This document shows positions 5,612 through 8,980 of a stretch of DNA of 8,980 bases, in pieces. Each line of letters opens with the position of its first letter. Position 1 is the stretch's first letter. This DNA is from JBOFDK01 sp051650305 (GTDB lineage: Bacteria; Bacillota; Clostridia; Lachnospirales; Cellulosilyticaceae): contig JBOFIT010000052.1 in NCBI GenBank assembly GCA_051650305.1, forward strand, positions 1-8,980, in the 5' to 3' direction. The translations under genes and the position numbers were made by a program. The notes under the pieces are model-generated. The model saw only the letters and a list, made by a program, of their open reading frames with translations, had not been told where the DNA came from and did no database searches.

Positions 5612-6535
5612 TTATCTGCAATCGAGAGGTAACTTATCTGGATGAATGTGCCCCGATCTCACTAGCTTTTTAAAAATCTCAAAAAACTCTGGATCAAATT
5701 CATGGGCAAAGCGATTCATCTCTTCTATGGCTTCTTCTATGGTTCTAGCCGGCTGATAAGGTCTCTTAGTTGTAATGGCATCAAAAGTATCTACGATTGC
5801 TATGATGCGTGCCTCTATAGGTATCTCTTCGCCTTTTAATCCATAAGGATAACCACTTCCATCATAGCGTTCATGGTGACATTCTACCATGTGACATATC
5901 TCCTCATCAAATTGGAATTCTTCTCGCAACATTTTTGCGCTATACAACGAATGCTTGTTCATCTCTTCTCTTTCTTCTGGTGTAAATCGCCCAGGCTTTT
6001 GTAAAATTTCATCCGCAATTTTACATTTCCCAATGTCATGTAACTGTGCTGCATAGCCTAATTTCTTTGCTGAAGCAATGTTTTTTTCGCTGTGTTGTAA
6101 GAAGGTGGCTGCATACATAGCAACACGTGTACTATGCCCCTTCGTGTAGCAATCTTTTTGTTCTATTTGATTAAGTACTTTCCGCAATTCCTTTAATTCG
6201 TCACTTATATTTGCATAGTGTGGTTCGGTGGTATAGTAAAGAATCTTTGTATCTTCTTCCATATGTCCCACCACATCTTCTTCTAAATCTCTAATATAAA
6301 AACTATCGCCTGCTTTTACTTCTACTATTTCGCCATCAATCTTAAATTGTATATGGCCACTTATTACATATAGAAATTCAAGTGTCTCGTCTAATGCATT
6401 GGGTCCAATATACAGTTTTTGATTTTTAGGAATGTTTCCTATCATGACTTGTGTCTGCTCATTTTGCACCACAAGTTCAAAGCCTTCGTTTGTACCTATA
6501 CTCCCTAATGCATGCTTAAAATAAATACCCTTCAT
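5612..6535 (-). CDS. Cupin-HD-GYP domain phosphohydrolase (probable c-di-GMP phosphodiesterase)
   Basis: Soluble 307-aa protein with a small-molecule-type cupin barrel (about 30-105; LEFLYVISGHIQFKIDGE, VKAGDSFYI), a short linker helix and an HD-GYP domain (about 115-295). Catalytic-site residues are intact: GHSTRV (H134), HDIGK (H166, D167), H195, HHERYDGSGYP (220-230), and ARIIAIVDTFDAITTKRPY with D249. The GYP motif and IP/RPY signatures are canonical, so it should hydrolyse c-di-GMP or a related cyclic dinucleotide. The third-metal Glu seen in trinuclear enzymes is not evident. The cupin is likely the input domain, but its ligand is unknown. The start ATG follows GGGAGAAGAG, and a very good promoter lies 52 bases upstream. 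The 30-aa peptide ORF lies downstream. Confidence 0.92.
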   Translation of the reverse strand: MKGIYFKHALGSIGTNEGFELVVQNEQTQVMIGNIPKNQKLYIGPNALDETLEFLYVISGHIQFKIDGEIVEVKAGDSFYIRDLEEDVVGHMEEDTKILYYTTEPHYANISDELKELRKVLNQIEQKDCYTKGHSTRVAMYAATFLQHSEKNIASAKKLGYAAQLHDIGKCKIADEILQKPGRFTPEEREEMNKHSLYSAKMLREEFQFDEEICHMVECHHERYDGSGYPYGLKGEEIPIEARIIAIVDTFDAITTKRPYQPARTIEEAIEEMNRFAHEFDPEFFEIFKKLVRSGHIHPDKLPLDCR

Positions 6536-6586
6536 GTCTCTTCTCCCTACATTCTATATTAGGCGAATATTTGTCTGAATATCTTT

Positions 6587-6615
6587 ATTATAGTTTACAA
6601 TGTTTAGATTTTCAA
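6587..6615 (-). promoter_or_regulatory. Sigma-A promoter of the cupin-HD-GYP gene
   Basis: The minus strand carries TTGAAA (6610-6615) and TATAAT (6587-6592) separated by 17 bp. The leader would be about 45 nt. It sits between potD and the HD-GYP gene, so this gene has its own transcription even if potD reads through. Confidence 0.8.
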
Positions 6616-6663
6616 CAAATTGCGACACGATTCTTATCATTTATCATATTACTTGCTACGTAT

Positions 6664-7722
6664 TTATTCTTTGTTTACTTTAATTTCTGTCCATATATAA
6701 TCATACATTTGTCGTACTTCAAGTGGTAAGTCCACGTATACCTCACTTAATGCCATGATTTCTGAAGGCATATAAGCATTTGGATTGTTTCGGATATGCT
6801 CATCTTGCTCAAGTCTTGCTTCACGGTTTGGTGTGGTGTACCCTATCTCTGATGCAATTCTTAAAGCACTTTCTTTGCCACTTACAAAGTTGATGAATTT
6901 CTCTGCCCCTGCTACATTGTTTGCATTTGTAGGAATACATAAGCTGTCAATCCAGAAGTTAGCACCTTCTTTAGGTACCACATACTGTAGATTTGGATAT
7001 TCATCTTGAAGGTTTAAGCCTTCTCCAGACCAAATCATATTAATAGCCGTCTCACCTCTTGCAATCATCGTTGTCCCATTGTCTACACCATAAATAGGTG
7101 CTACTAAAGCACGTTGCTCAAGGAGTGATTGCTTGGCTTCTTCTAATTCCTCTGGATTCTCTGAATTCAGTGAATGTCCTAGCTTCTTCAGTGCTGCACC
7201 GATAGTATCGCGATAAGTATCAAACATAAAGACCTGACCTTTGTACTTTTCATTCCACATGATGTCCCAGCTATCTACTTCTTCTGTCACTACGTTTTTA
7301 TCATACACAAGGCCTACTGTTCCAAACATATACGGTACAGAGTACTTATTGCCTGGGTCTATCTCTAAATCCATGTATTCCTCATCCATCTGTTCTAGAT
7401 TTGGTAGGTTCTCTTGATTGATTTCTTGAACTAAGCCTTCTTCGATCATCTTTGGCATCAATGCATCTGATACGAGGATGACATCATAGTCTGCGCCACC
7501 CGCTGCAATCTTTTGATACATAGCATCCATATCATCAAAAGTACCCATATTCACTTTAATACCATATGTTTTTTCAAACTCTTTAAGTGTTTCCTCATCT
7601 ATGTTTGCTCCATAGTTGAAGAAACTAATCGATTCTTTTGGTCCCATACTGCATCCTGTAAATGCTAATGTCGCTCCAAGAATACATCCTACTAGACCTA
7701 TTAATTTTATATATTTTTTCAT
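6664..7722 (-). CDS. potD: Spermidine/putrescine-type ABC transporter substrate-binding lipoprotein (PotD family)
   Basis: Extracytoplasmic solute-binding protein of 352 aa. A signal peptide (KKYIK then a hydrophobic core) ends in a lipobox with C24 (LAFTGCS), so the mature protein would be anchored to the outer face of the membrane. PotD-family blocks follow: SISFFNYGANIDEETLKEFE (31-50), YSVPYMFGTVGLVYDK (127-142), D168 in FMFDTYRD, W231 in MIWSGEG, W257 and D259 in FWIDSLCIP, and Y295 in GYTTPNR. Several of these align with known polyamine contacts (W229, W255, D257 and Y293 in E. coli PotD). The usual first aromatic contact (Trp in 'NYWANY') is replaced in FNYGANI, so ligand preference may differ. 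No potA, potB or potC is adjacent within the window, although potD normally ends a potABCD operon. The RBS is weak (AGGA 12 nt before ATG). Confidence 0.9.
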   Translation of the reverse strand: MKKYIKLIGLVGCILGATLAFTGCSMGPKESISFFNYGANIDEETLKEFEKTYGIKVNMGTFDDMDAMYQKIAAGGADYDVILVSDALMPKMIEEGLVQEINQENLPNLEQMDEEYMDLEIDPGNKYSVPYMFGTVGLVYDKNVVTEEVDSWDIMWNEKYKGQVFMFDTYRDTIGAALKKLGHSLNSENPEELEEAKQSLLEQRALVAPIYGVDNGTTMIARGETAINMIWSGEGLNLQDEYPNLQYVVPKEGANFWIDSLCIPTNANNVAGAEKFINFVSGKESALRIASEIGYTTPNREARLEQDEHIRNNPNAYMPSEIMALSEVYVDLPLEVRQMYDYIWTEIKVNKE

Positions 7723-7794
7723 TACTTTACTCTGTCCTTTCCTTTTCTTACTTTTATGATTCGTTGTTGAAATATAGCATACCCCAACTATCCT

Positions 7795-7822
7795 ATTATA
7801 ATCATTTCTCTCATTTTTTCAA
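7795..7822 (-). promoter_or_regulatory. Sigma-A promoter of potD
   Basis: TTGAAA (7817-7822) and TATAAT (7795-7800) on the minus strand, 16 bp apart, about 65 bases before the potD ATG. Together with the terminator at 7857-7890 it marks potD as the first gene of its own unit. Confidence 0.7.
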
Positions 7823-7856
7823 ATAATAATTATCAGCTAATTGATTTTATTTCTAC

Positions 7857-7890
7857 AAAAAAAGACTGCTAGATTTTCTAACAGCCTTTT
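7857..7890 (-). terminator. Intrinsic terminator of the 56-aa membrane-protein gene
   Basis: Fourteen-base arms (7860-7873 and 7877-7890) around a 3-base loop. On the minus strand the two imperfect positions become G-U wobbles, and the stem runs into a T tract (about 7857-7863). It begins 9 bases after the stop at 7899. On the plus strand the same positions are A-C mismatches, so it is mainly a minus-strand terminator. Confidence 0.75.
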
Positions 7891-7898
7891 CTTTGGTC

Positions 7899-8069
7899 TT
7901 ATCCTACATTTAAATCCTTTAAATTAATATGCATATGATTCCCCTCACCATTGCCATTACCACATACCACAATCTGTGTGTTTTTGCGTAGTAGCAAAAT
8001 AATTATGGTGACAATGCCTACCATACACATCCAAAACCATTTTTCTTCGTAAAATGCTTTTTTCTCCAT
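7899..8069 (-). CDS. 56-aa single-pass membrane protein, function unknown
   Basis: ORF from ATG at 8067-8069 to TAA at 7899-7901. The N-terminus MEKKAFYEEK is charged; a transmembrane helix follows (WFWMCMVGIVTIIILLL, about 11-27), then RKNTQ and a polar C-terminus with CGNGNGEGNHMHINL (36-50) and KDLNVG at the end. The charge pattern is ambiguous: Arg and Lys follow the helix but the N-terminus is also charged, so orientation is not predicted. Translation is supported by GGGTGGGAG just before the ATG, and expression by a hairpin terminator 9 bases after the stop. It lies 66 bases downstream of the helicase gene on the same strand and could be co-transcribed. A weak match to a sporulation-type promoter lies at 8102-8130. 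No family is recognised. The Gly/Asn-rich tail looks like an ordered motif rather than random sequence. Confidence 0.7.
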   Translation of the reverse strand: MEKKAFYEEKWFWMCMVGIVTIIILLLRKNTQIVVCGNGNGEGNHMHINLKDLNVG

Positions 8070-8135
8070 AGCTCCCACCCTATTCTTTTTGATTTTATTT
8101 TATCATATTTACCCTTATTCAGGTATATGCTTTTA

Positions 8136-8980
8136 TTATTTCTCTTGATGCTGATAATACTGCTCCACTGCACCCTTACAAGTCTGCTGATCCACAACTT
8201 CATATGGTAAGAGATGTTCTGGCAAGAGAGCTTGATACGTAGGACTTAGATAACGGTCATCAATAAAAAGAGCCACCCCTTCATCTGCTTCTGTCCGTAT
8301 AAGTCTTCCTACCGCTTGAAGCACCTTATTCATTCCCGGATAGGTATAAGCATAATGATAGCCTTCCATCCCCTTCTCATCAAAGTAGTATTTAATCAAG
8401 TCTCTCTCCAGCCCTATCTGTGGAAGTCCTACGCCAACAACGATTACCCCTATAAGCCTATCGCCTGTGAGATCAATCCCTTCTGAGAAGATACCACCTA
8501 GCACACAAAATCCGATAGTCGTCTTAGTAGGATTTCTTTCAAACTGACCCAGATAAGCTTCTCTTGCTTCTTCGTCCATGGCAGTACTCTGCATCCGAAT
8601 AGGTAGGTCTGGATAATCTTTCTCACATTGTTTGTACACTTCCTCCATGTATTGATAGGATGGGAAGAATACCATGTAATTACCTAGCTTTGCCTCTGCA
8701 AGGGTTTGAATATAGTTTGCTATCTTGCTATAACTCATACTGCGATGCTGGTACCTTGTGGAGACGTCTCTTGCTATAAGTCTCAGATTTTTTTCTTTAT
8801 CAAAGATAGAAGGTAGATAGATGGCCTTATCATCTAATCCACCTAGCATATACTTGTAGTACTGTATAGGTAGAAGCGTTGCCGAAAAGAAGATAGCACT
8901 TTGGCACGTACTCAGAATCTCACTTATAAGGAATGATGGATCTAGACAAAACATCTTGATCCGTACATCATGCCCATAAC
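8136..8980 (-). CDS. DinG/XPD-like (Rad3-related) superfamily 2 DNA helicase, C-terminal part (partial)
   Basis: The frame is open to the window edge, so the gene continues past 8980; 280 residues are visible and the Met encoded at 8952-8954 is internal. Numbered from that Met, helicase motif III is SAT (24-26, in IFFSATLLP). Motif IV-like sequence is NYMVFFPSYQYMEEVY (92-107), motif V is GGIFSEGIDL (153-162) and motif VI is QAVGRLIRTEADEG (213-226). These fit the Helicase_C_2 domain of the DinG/XPD/YoaA group, which unwinds DNA 5' to 3' during repair. The Walker motifs and any Fe-S cysteines would lie in the missing N-terminal part, so subtype cannot be settled; clostridial relatives of about 780 aa are often annotated only as ATP-dependent DNA helicase. 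The small membrane-protein gene follows 66 bases downstream. Confidence 0.88.
   Translation of the reverse strand, partial: YGHDVRIKMFCLDPSFLISEILSTCQSAIFFSATLLPIQYYKYMLGGLDDKAIYLPSIFDKEKNLRLIARDVSTRYQHRSMSYSKIANYIQTLAEAKLGNYMVFFPSYQYMEEVYKQCEKDYPDLPIRMQSTAMDEEAREAYLGQFERNPTKTTIGFCVLGGIFSEGIDLTGDRLIGVIVVGVGLPQIGLERDLIKYYFDEKGMEGYHYAYTYPGMNKVLQAVGRLIRTEADEGVALFIDDRYLSPTYQALLPEHLLPYEVVDQQTCKGAVEQYYQHQEK

Noticed and set aside
5585..5612. A/T-only inverted repeat just after the HD-GYP stop as a terminator
   Set aside because: The stem would be a run of A pairing with a run of T with no GC pairs, too weak to stop transcription on its own.
8018..8203. Minus-strand ORF of 61 aa spanning the helicase end and the small membrane-protein gene
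   Set aside because: It overlaps two better-supported frames, has a poor start context and a composition of random basic and aromatic residues. The 56-aa frame at 7899-8069 has the RBS and terminator.
1..8980. CRISPR array, insertion sequence, tRNA or rRNA gene, or a full defence island
   Set aside because: No regularly spaced repeats, terminal inverted repeats with a transposase, or cloverleaf were seen on either strand. The only defence- or mobile-related trace is the truncated Rpn tail.

Overview
The window reads as chromosomal DNA of a low-GC Gram-positive bacterium. Strong GGAGG-type ribosome binding sites, sigma-A promoters with TATAAT boxes, a RelQ-type alarmone synthetase, a SpoVB-family flippase behind a sigma-E-like promoter, and a lipoprotein PotD all point to a spore-forming Clostridia lineage, probably Lachnospirales. 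The genus cannot be named from sequence alone.

Layout. Positions 1-99 hold the 3' end of a plus-strand membrane-protein ORF, closed by a bidirectional terminator (150-183). A minus-strand remnant of an Rpn/PD-(D/E)XK 'transposase-nuclease' gene follows (189-485). It keeps only the C-terminal tail but still carries a textbook internal Shine-Dalgarno and ATG. A perfect 16-bp hairpin (483-526) separates it from the minus-strand relQ-metA operon (543-2282), which runs from a good sigma-A promoter at 2310-2338. Divergent from relQ is a SpoVB-family flippase (2421-3953). Its coding end overlaps by 39 bp the end of convergent rarA (3915-5234).

The right half is entirely minus strand. From upstream to downstream it holds: the C-terminal part of a DinG/XPD-like helicase that continues past the window (8136-8980); a 56-aa single-pass membrane protein missing from simple ORF lists (7899-8069) with its own terminator; a polyamine-type PotD lipoprotein without potABC neighbours (6664-7722); a cupin-HD-GYP protein with its own promoter (5612-6535); and a 30-aa very acidic peptide with a strong ribosome binding site (5431-5523). 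That last unit is closed by a hairpin terminator at 5321-5365, just upstream of the rarA promoter.

How the genes fit together. Most are housekeeping functions: methionine synthesis, stringent response, fork rescue, envelope or spore-cortex lipid flipping, c-di-GMP-type signalling and polyamine uptake. No complete defence system, CRISPR array, IS element or RNA gene was seen. The unusual items are the orphan Rpn tail with an intact internal start, the two small proteins, the riboswitch-free relQ-metA pairing and the sigma-E-like promoter at the flippase gene. After the small ORFs are counted, no gene-free stretch exceeds 300 bases; the longest is about 200 bases (5235-5430), containing only the rarA promoter and a terminator.
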